A stretch of DNA of 64,000 nt from Ensifer adhaerens (GTDB lineage: Bacteria > Pseudomonadota > Alphaproteobacteria > Rhizobiales > Rhizobiaceae). A program made the translations under genes and the position numbers. Where the stretch lies: the NCBI GenBank assembly GCA_900215285.1, contig OCMG01000004.1:1472001-1536000 (forward strand), written 5' to 3'. Shown here one piece after another: positions 32,215 to 41,981 of this stretch. The notes beneath the pieces are model-generated. The model worked only from the letters and a program-made list of their open reading frames with translations. It searched no databases and had not been told where the DNA came from. Within the stretch, counting starts at the first letter, position 1. Each line of letters starts with the position of its first letter.

Positions 32215-35200
32215 ATGGCGCAGACGGCAAGAGGGCGGAGGTCTTGGGGATCGAGGCTGGGTATCGTTGCGGCGGTGCTCGCTGTTCTCGTCGTCGCTGC
32301 CTTTGGTTTTCTCGGTTTCACGCGTGCCGGCAGCTCAATCGTCTTGAATCTCGTCGGCCCTGCGCTCAACAGCGCCGACAGAACCGTTACGATTTCCGGC
32401 GTCGGGCCGCTTCTGAGCGGTCATCTTCGTGTCGATCGCGTGACCCTTGCCGACGCGAAGGGCGTTTATGCCGAGGTCGACGGACTGGCCGCCGATTGGT
32501 CGCCGCTTGATCTCTTGGCGCTCAAGGCCCGGATCGAATTGCTGACCGCACAACGCATCCGTCTCGACCGCCTTCCGGAAGCCTCGTCGACGACCTCATC
32601 CGGAAGCAGTTCATTCTCGCTTCCGGTCGAGGTTGATCTTCAGAAACTCACGCTCCCGCTAATTTCGCTCGGGCCCGCGCTTTCCGGGAAGGAGGAAATG
32701 CTGGCTGCGGATGGGCAGGCGGCATTGACGCGTAGTGGCATTTCGGGTCAGGCGAGCCTCCGTGACCTCGGCAATACATCCGCAAGTGCGACGCTGTCTG
32801 TCCAGTATGACGCCAATATGCAGTCGCTGGCTTTGGATGCGAATGCGCAAGAGCCGAAGGGCGGGGTCATCGCCGGACTTTTGCGTCTGCCTGACCAGCC
32901 CGCGCTTGCGTTTTCGATCAAGGGAAATGGTGCGCTCGCCAATTGGCAGGGCAAGGCGACGGCCTCTGTGGAAGGCGTGCCCGTGGTCAATCTGGATGCC
33001 TCGGTCCGCAAGGGGGAGACGGGTCCGATCAATGTCGCGCTGAAGGGCGGTGGCGCCTTCGACGCAATCTCGCCGCCAGTGCTGGAGCCGCTGTTCAAGG
33101 GGCGAACCGATATTGATCTTGCCGTTTCCTATGATGTGGGCGGCACGGTGTCGGTCAGTCGCGGCAGAATCGCGACGGGCACGCTTGCCGCCGATCTGGG
33201 CGGAACGCTCTCGGCCAAGGGCGCCAACGATTTTCATGCCGAAATCACCCCGGTGGGTGAAAGCGCCGTGTTTTCGCTGCCGATGGGCGGTGACACGCTG
33301 GGGCTCGACTTGAAGGCGCTGACAGTTTCCGTCCGGGGATCGCCAGACAAGGCTGCGATCGACGCCGCACTCGACCTCAAGAAACTGACGACCAGCAGCT
33401 TCAGTCTTGCGGATATCGCTTTTACCGCTCGCTCGGACGCCTTCAGCCTCAGCGGCCAATCCGGCACGATTGACACGCGTTTGTCCGTCGGCGGGCGCGA
33501 TTTCAAGTCCGACGCGCTGAACCGGTTGATCCAGGCGCCGATCAATCTGACGGCGCCGGTCACGGTCTCGTCGCAGACTATTCAGGCTGCCTATCAACTC
33601 GAAGGTTCGAGCCTCGGCGGCAAGGGTAAGGTCAGTTATGACCTGGCGTCGGGCTCCACCGACGCTACGCTGCAGATCTTCGCGGCTCCCTCCGCCCTTC
33701 CCGAGGCCCTGGCTGCAAAGCTGACCAAGACGGTTGCCCTTTCGGGTGACGTGCGGGTGGCAAACGGATCGGTCGAAGCGCGCAACTTGGTCCTGACCTC
33801 CGAGCTTGTGGAGGCGAAGGGCAGCGCGAGCCTCAAGGACGACGCCATCGAGGCGGCTTTCGATGGAACGCTTCCGGATCTGGGAAAGCTTTCCGACAGC
33901 GCGAAGGGCAGCGGTCGATTCAGTCTGTCGGCGAGCGGAACAGTGTCTGCGCCATCTGCGAAAATTTCACTCTCCGTCCCCAAGGCGGTCCTCTCCGGAA
34001 AGCAGCTTGACGGCTTCACCGCTGATGTCACGGCTGCGCTGGATCAAGGCGCGGTCGGCGGGAATGTGAAGGCTACGGGCTCGATTGCGGGACAGGCCAT
34101 CGATGTCGATGCCGTGATGAAGCAGGAACAGGGCAGAAGCTCCATTCCGGACCTGCGGGTGAAGATCGGCCCGAACCGTCTGACCGGCGCGCTGACACTG
34201 AATTCAGCCTTCATGCCGGAGGGAAAGCTCGCTTTCGACATGCCCGACCTCTCTCTGATCGGCGCCATGGCGGGCCAACCCCTCAGCGGCGGCTTGAAGG
34301 GGGGGCTTTCTCTTTCTTCGGCCTCTGGCCAGCTTGCCGCCCGTCTTGATCTGAACGGCGAAAAGCTGGGCTATGACACCGTCTCGCTTGCGGGCATTCG
34401 CGCGGGGATCGATTATCGCGAGGCCACACTTTCAGGTACGCTCGGCGCGGATACGCTCAGCAGCGGTGCCAACGTGGTGGAAAAGCCGGCTCTCACTTTC
34501 TCGCGCCAAGGCGACAAGACCGATTTCACCTTGGCTGGCCGCTATCAGGGTGCGCCGCTTGCTGCCAATGGTTATGTCGCCACGTCTGGAGGCAACACGG
34601 TCGTCCATCTCGGCGGCTTCAATGCGAGCGCCGAGAAAGTCGCAGTCAAACTCGCCGGACCGACCGATGTGACATTGGCGGATGGCGGGGTTCGGCTCGA
34701 CGGGCTCAAGATGGCTCTTGGCAGTGGCTCGGTCGCTGTCAGCGGTCGCGTGGGCAATGCGCTGGACCTCAAGGTTACGATTTCCAGCCTGCCGGCGGCG
34801 CTTGCCAATACGTTCTCTCCCACTCTGGGGGCGGATGGCGTGATTTCCGGCACCGCGACCGTCACAGGAACGCTGGCCAATCCCACAGCGCAGTTCGCCC
34901 TGAACTGGCCCTCCGCTTCGCTGGCGGCCACACGCAGCGCCGGTCTGCCGCCGATGGCCTTGCAGGCCAAGGGCGGTTTTGGCGGTGGGGCGCTGACGAT
35001 AGACGCGTCCGGTGCTGGAGGCGGGCTTAATGCGAAGGCGTCGGGCCGCGTCCAGCTCCAAGGCGGACAGAGCCTGGCGATGCGGGTGCAGGGTTCCGCA
35101 CCGCTGGCCCTTGGACAACCCTTCGTCACAGATCAGGGCATCGCGCTGTCGGGAACGGCAAATTTTGACATTTCGGCCAATGGTGCCCTGACCGCTCCGA

Positions 35201-36372
35201 AGCTCGGCGGCACGATCCGGCTTGCCTCCGCCGGAGCGGCTTTGCCTCGGCAGAACTTGAACCTGACGGGCATTGACGGCACGATCACGCTCGACGGCAA
35301 CACCGCCCGCATTGCCGGCCTCTCGGCCAAGATCTCCAACGGCGGAAGCCTGACTGTGGCCGGCACGATCGGCATCGACCCGAGCTCGGGCCTGCCCGCC
35401 GATCTGACGATCAAACTCACCAACGCTGTCTATGCCGACGGCGGTCTGGTAGACGCCAAGCTGACGGGTGATCTGACCCTGAAAGGACCGCTCGCCGGCG
35501 GGGCCGAACTTGGCGGCACGATCCGCGTGGCCCAGGCCGCCATTACCATACCGGAGAAAATCCCGGCATCGCTGGCCGCGCTGAACGTCAAGCATGAAAA
35601 TGCCTCGCGGAAGGTCTTGCTTCAGGCCAAGGAAATTAAAGCGGATACGCCGACACCGTCCAGTGTTTCTTCTGCGCTGCGCCTTGCCCTCGAAATCAAC
35701 GCACCGAACCAGATCTTTGTGCGCGGACGTGGCGTCGACGCCGAGTTGGGCGGCACGTTGCGCGTCAACGGCACCTCGGCAGCGCCGGCCGTTTCGGGCG
35801 CCTTCAACATGATTCGCGGACGCCTGGAGATACTGGGCAAGCGGCTCGACTTTGCCTCGGGGACGATCAGTTTTGGCGGCGGGCTGATTCCTGTGCTCAA
35901 TCTCGACGCAACCTCAAGCGCCTCGGCCGCCAACATTACTGTTACCGTTAGTGGTCCGGCGAACGATCCGGCGATCGCATTTTCGTCGTCGCCAGCGCTG
36001 CCGCAAGATGAAGTCCTCGCGCAACTGATCTTCAACCGGTCGCTTTCGAGCCTCACGCCGTTCCAGATTGCCCAGCTCGCCGATGCGGCCCTGCAGCTTG
36101 CCGGTGGTCGCAGCTCATCGGTTTTCGAGAAACTGAGGAAGGGCACCGGCATCGATGACCTGGACGTTTCGACCGACAGTGCCGGCCAGGCCCAGGTGAC
36201 GGCAGGCAAATATATCAACAGCCGCACCTATCTGCAGCTTCAGCAGGGCTCCGGGGCTGGTTCAAGCAAGGCCATCATCAACCTTGATGTCGGCAAGGGC
36301 GTCAAGCTTCGCGGGGAAGCGGATAGCGGTGGTGGAAGTGCTGCAGGTATATTCTACGAAAAGGAATATTAG
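32215..36372 (+). CDS. tamB: Translocation and assembly module protein TamB (DUF490)
   Basis: A 1385-aa AsmA-like protein anchored in the inner membrane by one N-terminal helix (~15-37, VAAVLAVLVVAAFGFLGF region). A very long periplasmic beta-rich body spans the envelope and contacts TamA; this family is also linked to lipid transport. The C-terminal DUF490 region has GRLEILGKRLDFASGTISF and DEVLAQLIFNRSLSSL. The start at 32215 (MAQTARGRR) follows GGCAGGAAGAC; an in-frame extension to 32074 has no signal-like feature. Confidence 0.92.
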   Translation: MAQTARGRRSWGSRLGIVAAVLAVLVVAAFGFLGFTRAGSSIVLNLVGPALNSADRTVTISGVGPLLSGHLRVDRVTLADAKGVYAEVDGLAADWSPLDLLALKARIELLTAQRIRLDRLPEASSTTSSGSSSFSLPVEVDLQKLTLPLISLGPALSGKEEMLAADGQAALTRSGISGQASLRDLGNTSASATLSVQYDANMQSLALDANAQEPKGGVIAGLLRLPDQPALAFSIKGNGALANWQGKATASVEGVPVVNLDASVRKGETGPINVALKGGGAFDAISPPVLEPLFKGRTDIDLAVSYDVGGTVSVSRGRIATGTLAADLGGTLSAKGANDFHAEITPVGESAVFSLPMGGDTLGLDLKALTVSVRGSPDKAAIDAALDLKKLTTSSFSLADIAFTARSDAFSLSGQSGTIDTRLSVGGRDFKSDALNRLIQAPINLTAPVTVSSQTIQAAYQLEGSSLGGKGKVSYDLASGSTDATLQIFAAPSALPEALAAKLTKTVALSGDVRVANGSVEARNLVLTSELVEAKGSASLKDDAIEAAFDGTLPDLGKLSDSAKGSGRFSLSASGTVSAPSAKISLSVPKAVLSGKQLDGFTADVTAALDQGAVGGNVKATGSIAGQAIDVDAVMKQEQGRSSIPDLRVKIGPNRLTGALTLNSAFMPEGKLAFDMPDLSLIGAMAGQPLSGGLKGGLSLSSASGQLAARLDLNGEKLGYDTVSLAGIRAGIDYREATLSGTLGADTLSSGANVVEKPALTFSRQGDKTDFTLAGRYQGAPLAANGYVATSGGNTVVHLGGFNASAEKVAVKLAGPTDVTLADGGVRLDGLKMALGSGSVAVSGRVGNALDLKVTISSLPAALANTFSPTLGADGVISGTATVTGTLANPTAQFALNWPSASLAATRSAGLPPMALQAKGGFGGGALTIDASGAGGGLNAKASGRVQLQGGQSLAMRVQGSAPLALGQPFVTDQGIALSGTANFDISANGALTAPKLGGTIRLASAGAALPRQNLNLTGIDGTITLDGNTARIAGLSAKISNGGSLTVAGTIGIDPSSGLPADLTIKLTNAVYADGGLVDAKLTGDLTLKGPLAGGAELGGTIRVAQAAITIPEKIPASLAALNVKHENASRKVLLQAKEIKADTPTPSSVSSALRLALEINAPNQIFVRGRGVDAELGGTLRVNGTSAAPAVSGAFNMIRGRLEILGKRLDFASGTISFGGGLIPVLNLDATSSASAANITVTVSGPANDPAIAFSSSPALPQDEVLAQLIFNRSLSSLTPFQIAQLADAALQLAGGRSSSVFEKLRKGTGIDDLDVSTDSAGQAQVTAGKYINSRTYLQLQQGSGAGSSKAIINLDVGKGVKLRGEADSGGGSAAGIFYEKEY

Positions 36373-36589
36373 AATTAATTAATTTGATACAATAGTTCAA
36401 TCTGAAATTGAATTATTCTCTTTATGCATGGCGAATATCAAATTCGGCACAACTTTTTGAAATAGTTAACTTCTGTTCTGCTCAATCCATCTTTTGTTAA
36501 GGGGTTGTCTTTATTTATTCTTTCGAACGATGGCGAAACCGCTTCTTGCGCCGGACTTCCTGACATCAATGTCCTTCGAGGGTTTTTTC

Positions 36590-38380
36590 ATGCTGAACTG
36601 GCTTGCAGCCGGCGATGCCAAAGCAGTCCTGGCGTCGATACGAAAGGCTCATGCCATCATCGAGTTCGATCCCGATGGCAATATCCTCGATGCCAATTCA
36701 AATTTCTGCCAGGCCTTGGGCTACTCGCTGGAGGAAATCCGCGGGCGGCATCATCGCATGTTTGTCGAGGCGGCCTATGCGGAAACCGCCGAATATCGCG
36801 CGTTTTGGGCAAACCTGAAGACAGGCGCGCACAATCGCGCCGAGTTCAAGCGGTTCGGCAAGGCGGGGCGGGAGGTCTGGATCGAGGCCACCTACAGTCC
36901 GGTGACGAAGGGTGGCAAGGTGGTCAAAGTGATCAAGGTCGCCACGGATATCACCGCCGGCAAGCTCAAGTCACTGCAGGACGCCGGCAAGATCGAGGCG
37001 ATTTCGCGCACCCAGGCAGTGATCGAGTTTACGCCGCAGGGCGAAATCATCACAGCGAACGATAACTTCCTGACGGCTCTTGGTTACGCGCTTCCGGAGA
37101 TCGTGGGCAAGCACCATCGGATATTCTGCTATCCTGAGGATGTTCAGTCACCTCTTTACCTCGAATTCTGGGCCAATCTTGCGGCAGGGAAGTTCCAGTC
37201 CGGCGAATTCCGACGTTCCGGCAAGGGCGGTCGCGAAGTCTGGATCCAGGCCTCCTACAATCCGATCCTCGATCCGGATGGCAGGGTGCTTCGGGTCATC
37301 AAGTTCGCAACCGATGTTACGGAACGGGTGCACGCGGTGCAGGAAATTGGACGCGCCCTGAACCGGCTCGCGGAGGGTGATCTGGCACAGACGGTCGATC
37401 GGAATTTCCCCTCCGACCTCCAGCAGCTGAAGCTGGATTTCAATTCTTCGATCGCGCGGCTGCGGGAGGCCATGCACGGCGTTGGAAATCATGCCGGTGC
37501 GATTTCGGCAAGCACAATGGAAATGCGTACCGCGTCTGCCGAACTTGCCAAGCGGACCGAGCGCCAGGCTTCGTCCGTCATCGATACCGTCCAGGCCCTT
37601 GGTACGATCTCCAAAAAGATCACCGAGACTGCGACGCTTGCCGAGGAGGCGGGACGCCTCATCAGCGATACGGGCGACAGCGCCGAAAAATCCGGTGTGG
37701 TGGTGAGCGAAGCGATCGCGGCAATGGGCGAAATCGAGGGCTCGTCGCGCGAGATCAGCAACATCATCGGCGTCATCGACGAAATCGCCTTCCAGACCAA
37801 TCTCCTGGCGTTGAACGCCGGCGTGGAAGCCGCACGGGCAGGCGAAGCCGGTAAGGGATTTGCGGTCGTCGCCCAGGAAGTTCGGGAGCTTGCGCAGCGT
37901 TCCGCCCGCGCGGCAAAGGAAATCAAGTCCCTGATCAGTAATTCCGGCGCACAAGTGAGGAACGGGGTCGCACTTGTTGTTCGCACCGGTGAGGCTCTTC
38001 AGGAGATCGTAAAACAAGTCGAGAGTGTTAACAGGAATGTAACTGCTATTGTGCATTCTTCCCGTGAACAGTCCGCCGGGTTGAAGGAAATCGACAATGC
38101 CGTCAGCACGATGGACCAGGGGACACAGCAGAACGCAGCCATGGTGGAGCAGACGAATGCAGCCATCACCGGACTTGCCATCGAGGTGGAATCGCTGAGC
38201 GACCTGCTCGCGCGGTTCCGGATCGGTGCGCGGTCACCTCGCGTCAGCCCGGTGCGGGCCGATGTGGCGGGGCGGAAGCAGGTGTCTCCGGCAAGGCATG
38301 TGACGAAGAAAATGGCGGGGCCTTTGTCCGTCGGCAACAACGCACTCGCAGTGGCGAGCGATACCTGGGAAGAGTTCTGA
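36590..38380 (+). CDS. Methyl-accepting chemotaxis protein, soluble, two PAS domains
   Basis: The 596-aa chemoreceptor has no membrane segment. Two similar PAS domains (~18-122 and ~138-245, each with the IEF-P-G-I--AN-NF pattern and a following HHRMF/HHRIF motif) feed a HAMP-like linker (~255-305) and the signalling domain with the conserved hairpin tip DEIAFQTNLLALNAGVEAAR. It is probably a cytoplasmic energy or redox sensor, possibly binding heme or flavin. ATG 36590 follows GAGGG; upstream in-frame ATGs add 32 unsupported residues. cheW follows after one base. Confidence 0.92.
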   Translation: MLNWLAAGDAKAVLASIRKAHAIIEFDPDGNILDANSNFCQALGYSLEEIRGRHHRMFVEAAYAETAEYRAFWANLKTGAHNRAEFKRFGKAGREVWIEATYSPVTKGGKVVKVIKVATDITAGKLKSLQDAGKIEAISRTQAVIEFTPQGEIITANDNFLTALGYALPEIVGKHHRIFCYPEDVQSPLYLEFWANLAAGKFQSGEFRRSGKGGREVWIQASYNPILDPDGRVLRVIKFATDVTERVHAVQEIGRALNRLAEGDLAQTVDRNFPSDLQQLKLDFNSSIARLREAMHGVGNHAGAISASTMEMRTASAELAKRTERQASSVIDTVQALGTISKKITETATLAEEAGRLISDTGDSAEKSGVVVSEAIAAMGEIEGSSREISNIIGVIDEIAFQTNLLALNAGVEAARAGEAGKGFAVVAQEVRELAQRSARAAKEIKSLISNSGAQVRNGVALVVRTGEALQEIVKQVESVNRNVTAIVHSSREQSAGLKEIDNAVSTMDQGTQQNAAMVEQTNAAITGLAIEVESLSDLLARFRIGARSPRVSPVRADVAGRKQVSPARHVTKKMAGPLSVGNNALAVASDTWEEF

Positions 38381-38381
38381 G

Positions 38382-38861
38382 ATGGCGAGCGTAATCAACA
38401 CCACCAACTATGCGGGCGAGACACTCGAGATCATCGCCTTCCGGCTTCACGATCAGGAATTCTGCGTGAAGACCACGACGATCCGCGAAATCCGCGGCTG
38501 GGCGCCATCGACGCCGATCCCGCATTCGCCGCCGGAAGTCATCGGTGTCATGAACCTGCGCGGCTCGGTCATTCCGATCATCGACCTTGCCTACAAGCTC
38601 GGTATGGAAAGCACGCAGGCCAATGAGCGTTCGGCCATCGTCGTTGCCGAAGTGCACAACATGGTCATCGGCATGCTGGTCGATCGCGTTTCGGACATCC
38701 TTACGGTCGCCGGTAGCCAGATCCAGCCGGTTCCGGAAGTCACCGCTTCCTTCGATCGCAGCTATTCGGAAGGCATCATCGCGAACGAGAACGGCATGAT
38801 CTGCTTCCTGAACCTCTCCAAGATGTTCCGCGAAAAGGACATGGACGACGTCGCAGCCTGA
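38382..38861 (+). CDS. cheW: Chemotaxis coupling protein CheW
   Basis: Links chemoreceptors to CheA. The 159-aa beta-barrel protein shows the CheW core GVMNLRGSVIPIIDL and VGMLVDRVSDIL-like VIGMLVDRVSDIL. It starts one base after the receptor stop, so the pair forms a dicistron separate from any che operon in view. A bidirectional terminator follows. Confidence 0.95.
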   Translation: MASVINTTNYAGETLEIIAFRLHDQEFCVKTTTIREIRGWAPSTPIPHSPPEVIGVMNLRGSVIPIIDLAYKLGMESTQANERSAIVVAEVHNMVIGMLVDRVSDILTVAGSQIQPVPEVTASFDRSYSEGIIANENGMICFLNLSKMFREKDMDDVAA

Positions 38862-38882
38862 TCTTCAGGTCAGTTGATCTAC

Positions 38883-38916
38883 AAAAAGGCCGCTCCGGAT
38901 TGCCGGGGCGGCCTTT
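38883..38916. terminator. Bidirectional terminator between cheW and the yeiH-like gene
   Basis: AAAGGCCGCTCCGG pairs with CCGGGGCGGCCTTT (one wobble) around ATTG, with A-runs on one side and T-rich sequence on the other, placed between convergent genes. Confidence 0.85.
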
Positions 38917-38922
38917 GTAGTT

Positions 38923-39960
38923 TCAGCGTATGCCCAGAACGTGAAGAAGCGCGAGGCTGATGCCGACCAGCAGACCGAGGGAGAGCGTGCCGGCGGCCAG
39001 AACACGTCCGCCAGACGAGAGGATGGTGCGCATGTCCACCGAGAGGCCAAGGGCGGCCATGGAGACGATGGTTAGTGCGGTCGCCAGCGTTTGGAGCGGG
39101 TTGAGAGCCTGATCCGGGATTATTCCCGCGGAACGCAGCGCCATCAGCGAGACGAAACCGATGATGAACCAGGGCACGAGCTTTGCCCATTCGATCTTCC
39201 GCTTGGCCTCAGGCTGCTCGGTGCTGCGATTGCCGACGAGGCCAATCAAGAAGATGACCGGTGCGAGCATCATGACGCGGATGAGCTTGACCAGCGTGCC
39301 GGTCTGCATGCTCAGCAGCCCGACGGGGGCGGTCGCTGCAAGCACCTGCGGCACGGCATAGACCGTCATGCCCGAGAGAATGCCATAGCTCTCCGCGCTC
39401 ATCCCGCTGGCGTGCTGCCCGAGCGGCAGGAGGAGAACAACGAGGATGCCGAGCGCAGCCGTGAAGGCGATCGAGGCTGCAACATCCTCGGCGCGTGCCT
39501 TGATGACGGGTGCGACGGCCACGATCGCCGAGTTTCCGCAGATGGAGTTGCCGCAGGCGACCAACAGGGCGAGACGATGCTCCAGCCTGAGCAGCCGGCC
39601 GATCGTGTAGCTCGACAGCACCGCGATGAAGACCGAACCGGCGACGCCGGCCACCAGTGCGGGACCTGCGCCGGCAATCGCCGAGACGCTGATCGATGCG
39701 CCGAGCAGAACGATTGCGATTTCCAGCAGCAGCTTCGCCGAGACGGTAACGCCGGCCTCGAAGCGCGGATGCAGGCCCAATGCTGTGCGGATCGCCGCGC
39801 CGATCAGGATTGCCATGACGAGGCTTTCAAGCCAGGCACGGCCGAACAATGCCTTTTCCGCCTGTTCCGCGGCAAATCCCAGAGCCGCCACCAAACTGCA
39901 AAGGGCAATGCCCGGCAGCGCGGCCTTCCAGGTTTTGTTCCATCTTTGGGCGATCTGCAT
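38923..39960 (-). CDS. YeiH-family putative sulfate exporter (UPF0324)
   Basis: The 345-aa inner-membrane protein has about ten hydrophobic helices. It has the family segments GAAIRTALGLHPRFEAGV near the N-terminus, VACGNSICGNSAIVAVAPVI in the middle and ALGLSVDMRTI near the end. These proteins are annotated as putative sulfate exporters; transport has not been shown for most. It is divergent from a LysR gene, as yeiH and yeiE are in E. coli, which supports coregulation with sulfite or sulfate stress. Confidence 0.87.
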   Translation of the reverse strand: MQIAQRWNKTWKAALPGIALCSLVAALGFAAEQAEKALFGRAWLESLVMAILIGAAIRTALGLHPRFEAGVTVSAKLLLEIAIVLLGASISVSAIAGAGPALVAGVAGSVFIAVLSSYTIGRLLRLEHRLALLVACGNSICGNSAIVAVAPVIKARAEDVAASIAFTAALGILVVLLLPLGQHASGMSAESYGILSGMTVYAVPQVLAATAPVGLLSMQTGTLVKLIRVMMLAPVIFLIGLVGNRSTEQPEAKRKIEWAKLVPWFIIGFVSLMALRSAGIIPDQALNPLQTLATALTIVSMAALGLSVDMRTILSSGGRVLAAGTLSLGLLVGISLALLHVLGIR

Positions 39961-40016
39961 GTCTCAACTCCTTGCGATGGAGATGAAAATGCCATGGACA
40001 ATTATGCAAAAAAATC

Positions 40017-40034
40017 GAATAATATCGCATATTC
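40017..40034. promoter_or_regulatory. Candidate LysR operator in the yeiH/LysR divergent region
   Basis: GAATA-N8-TATTC dyad between the divergent starts, 20 bases before the regulator ATG. It contains a T-to-A spaced palindrome of the size LysR proteins use. Inferred. Confidence 0.4.
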
Positions 40035-40054
40035 CGTTCTGCAAAATTGAATGA

Positions 40055-40939
40055 ATGACCTTCGAGCAGCTTTCCATCTTCGTCGCGGTTGCCGAGCGAC
40101 AGCATCTGACCAAGGCGGCGGAGGCCTTGCGGTTGACGCCGTCGGCCGTCAGCGCGGCTATCAAGACGCTCGAAGGCTTTTATAATGTGCAGCTTTTCCA
40201 TCGCGTCGGGCGTGGGATCGAGCTGACGGAGGCAGGCAGGGTTTTTCTGGACGAGGCGAAAGCTGTGCTGTCGAGGGCGCAGTCGGCGGCTCTGGTCCTC
40301 TCCGAACTCGGCGACATGCGGCGTGGGCGGCTTACCATCCATGCCAGCCAGACGGTGGCGACCTACTGGCTACCGCAGCGGCTGATGCAGTTTCATGCCG
40401 CCTATCCCGGGATCGCGCTCGATCTGTCCGTAAGCAACACGCAGGGGGTCACCCGTGCGGTCATCGAGGGGACCGCCGATCTCGGCTTTGTCGAGGGCCG
40501 GTTCGATGAACCGGCGCTGGCGGCGCGGGTCGTGGGCGAGGACGAGCTGGTCGTGGTCGTCGCGCCGGGCCATCCGCTGGCGCGTGCGGAAGGGGCCAGC
40601 GCCGATACGCTGGTGGCCGAAACGGTCTGGGTTATCCGCGAAGAGGGCTCCGGCACGCGCTCGGAATTCGAGGCGATGCTACGCGCCATGGGCTTCGATC
40701 CGAACCGGCGGAAGATCGCGCTTACCCTGCCGTCCAATGAGGCAATGCTGTCGGCGGTGCGCACGTCGCGGGCGGCCTGCGCGGTGTCGCGCCGTGCCGT
40801 CGAGCCGCTTCTGGCGCAGGGCGACCTGGTGGCCGTCAACTTTCCGCGCCCCGAGCGACAGTTCCGGATGATCCGGCACAAGGAGCGGCATTTCGGCGAG
40901 GCCGCCAAGGCGCTGGAAGCGATCTGCCTTCAGGCGTGA
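40055..40939 (+). CDS. LysR-family transcriptional regulator (YeiE-like context)
   Basis: The 294-aa regulator has an N-terminal winged HTH (FVAVAERQHLTKAAEALRL with SAVSAAIKTLE) and a C-terminal two-lobed effector domain. Divergent from the YeiH-type exporter by 94 bases, the classic LysR arrangement, so it probably controls that gene. Its 3' end overlaps the convergent fdsD by ten bases. E. coli YeiE controls sulfite tolerance; an equivalent role here is inferred from context. Confidence 0.88.
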   Translation: MTFEQLSIFVAVAERQHLTKAAEALRLTPSAVSAAIKTLEGFYNVQLFHRVGRGIELTEAGRVFLDEAKAVLSRAQSAALVLSELGDMRRGRLTIHASQTVATYWLPQRLMQFHAAYPGIALDLSVSNTQGVTRAVIEGTADLGFVEGRFDEPALAARVVGEDELVVVVAPGHPLARAEGASADTLVAETVWVIREEGSGTRSEFEAMLRAMGFDPNRRKIALTLPSNEAMLSAVRTSRAACAVSRRAVEPLLAQGDLVAVNFPRPERQFRMIRHKERHFGEAAKALEAICLQA

Positions 40940-41157
40940 TCGGCGGTTTCCGGCTTGTTAACGAGCGCTGCGGCTTCCTTCACCAGCGGGTCGAAGGGCG
41001 CGCCGTTTTCGAGATGCTCGAAGAATTGCCGGCGCATGCGCGGCTCCCAGAACTTGTTTATATGGTTCGCCACGCCCGCCGCGCGCTCGGCCTGCGGCTG
41101 GGAGTGGAAAAAGGTGGCGATCTGGTTCGCCATGCGAACGATCTTGTCATGCGACAT
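40930..41157 (-). CDS. fdsD: Formate dehydrogenase delta subunit FdsD
   Basis: The 75-aa protein is last in the fds operon. It has the family pattern MSHDKIVRMANQIATFF, NHINKFWEPRMRR and DPLVKEAA. Needed for assembly of active NAD+-dependent formate dehydrogenase in relatives. The ATG at 41157 has GAAGAGAG at proper spacing; the in-frame ATG at 41163 lies too close to that site, and a longer extension runs into fdhD. The start overlaps the fdhD 3' end by 11 bases. Confidence 0.9.
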   Translation of the reverse strand: MSHDKIVRMANQIATFFHSQPQAERAAGVANHINKFWEPRMRRQFFEHLENGAPFDPLVKEAAALVNKPETADHA

Positions 41158-41974
41158 CGGCATCTCTCTTCGTATCAGTCTGGCCGGCGAGGCGGCCGGC
41201 ATGCGTGAAAATCTCGAAATCCTTGTCGCGCGCCAGCGCCACCAGCGCAATGCCGGCGGTGTCTGCCATGCGGATGGCAAGTGCGGTCGGGGCAGAGATG
41301 GCAATGAGCACGCTTGCGCCCGACATCGCCGTCTTCTGCACCATTTCCACCGAGACGCGGCTGGTCAGGACGATTGCACCGCTTGCACCGTCGATGCCGG
41401 CTCGCGCCATCGCGCCGCAGAGCTTGTCGAGCGCATTGTGCCGGCCGACATCCTCACGGACGAGTAGCAGGCCTTCGCCGGGGCGATAGAAGCCGGCGGC
41501 ATGGACGGCGCGAGTGGCGGCAAAGAGGGGTTGATGAGCGCTGAGCGAGGCGGTCGCTTCGGCGATGTGCTCCGGCGAAAGGATGAGCGTGGCTTCGACA
41601 TGCCGGGCGGGGAGCAGCGCCTGCTCGATGGATTCGATGCCGCAGAGGCCGCAGCCGACCGGGCCCGCCATGGCGCGACGGCGGGCAGTCAGTGCGGCCT
41701 GATTGTCTCCGGCGAGCTCGATCTGGAGATCGATGCCGCCGCCGGTTTCTTCACCCGTCACGGAGAGAATATCCTGCGGCCGCGCGACAATGCCCTCGTT
41801 GAGCGTGAAGCCATAGGCGAAGTCTTCGAGGTCGGCGGGGGTTGCCATCATCACGGCCTGCGTCGAGCCGCGATAGGTGAAGGCGACGGGCACTTCCTCG
41901 GCGATTTCGCGGGTGGAGGAGGCGAAGCGGCCGGACGCGAGGGTTGTGCGGGGGAGGGGGCGGGTGGGGTTCAT
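41147..41974 (-). CDS. fdhD: Formate dehydrogenase accessory sulfurtransferase FdhD (FdsC)
   Basis: Transfers sulfur to the molybdenum cofactor before insertion into formate dehydrogenase. The 275-aa protein contains the paired-cysteine loop VGCGLCGIES that relays sulfur, and the GRHNALDKL and SRVSVEMVQKTAMSG segments. ATG 41974 (MNPTRPLP) is used because an in-frame extension to 42109 reads through a palindromic repeat element. It is part of fdsGBACD; fdsD overlaps downstream. Confidence 0.93.
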   Translation of the reverse strand: MNPTRPLPRTTLASGRFASSTREIAEEVPVAFTYRGSTQAVMMATPADLEDFAYGFTLNEGIVARPQDILSVTGEETGGGIDLQIELAGDNQAALTARRRAMAGPVGCGLCGIESIEQALLPARHVEATLILSPEHIAEATASLSAHQPLFAATRAVHAAGFYRPGEGLLLVREDVGRHNALDKLCGAMARAGIDGASGAIVLTSRVSVEMVQKTAMSGASVLIAISAPTALAIRMADTAGIALVALARDKDFEIFTHAGRLAGQTDTKRDADVA

Positions 41975-41981
41975 GGCCGGA

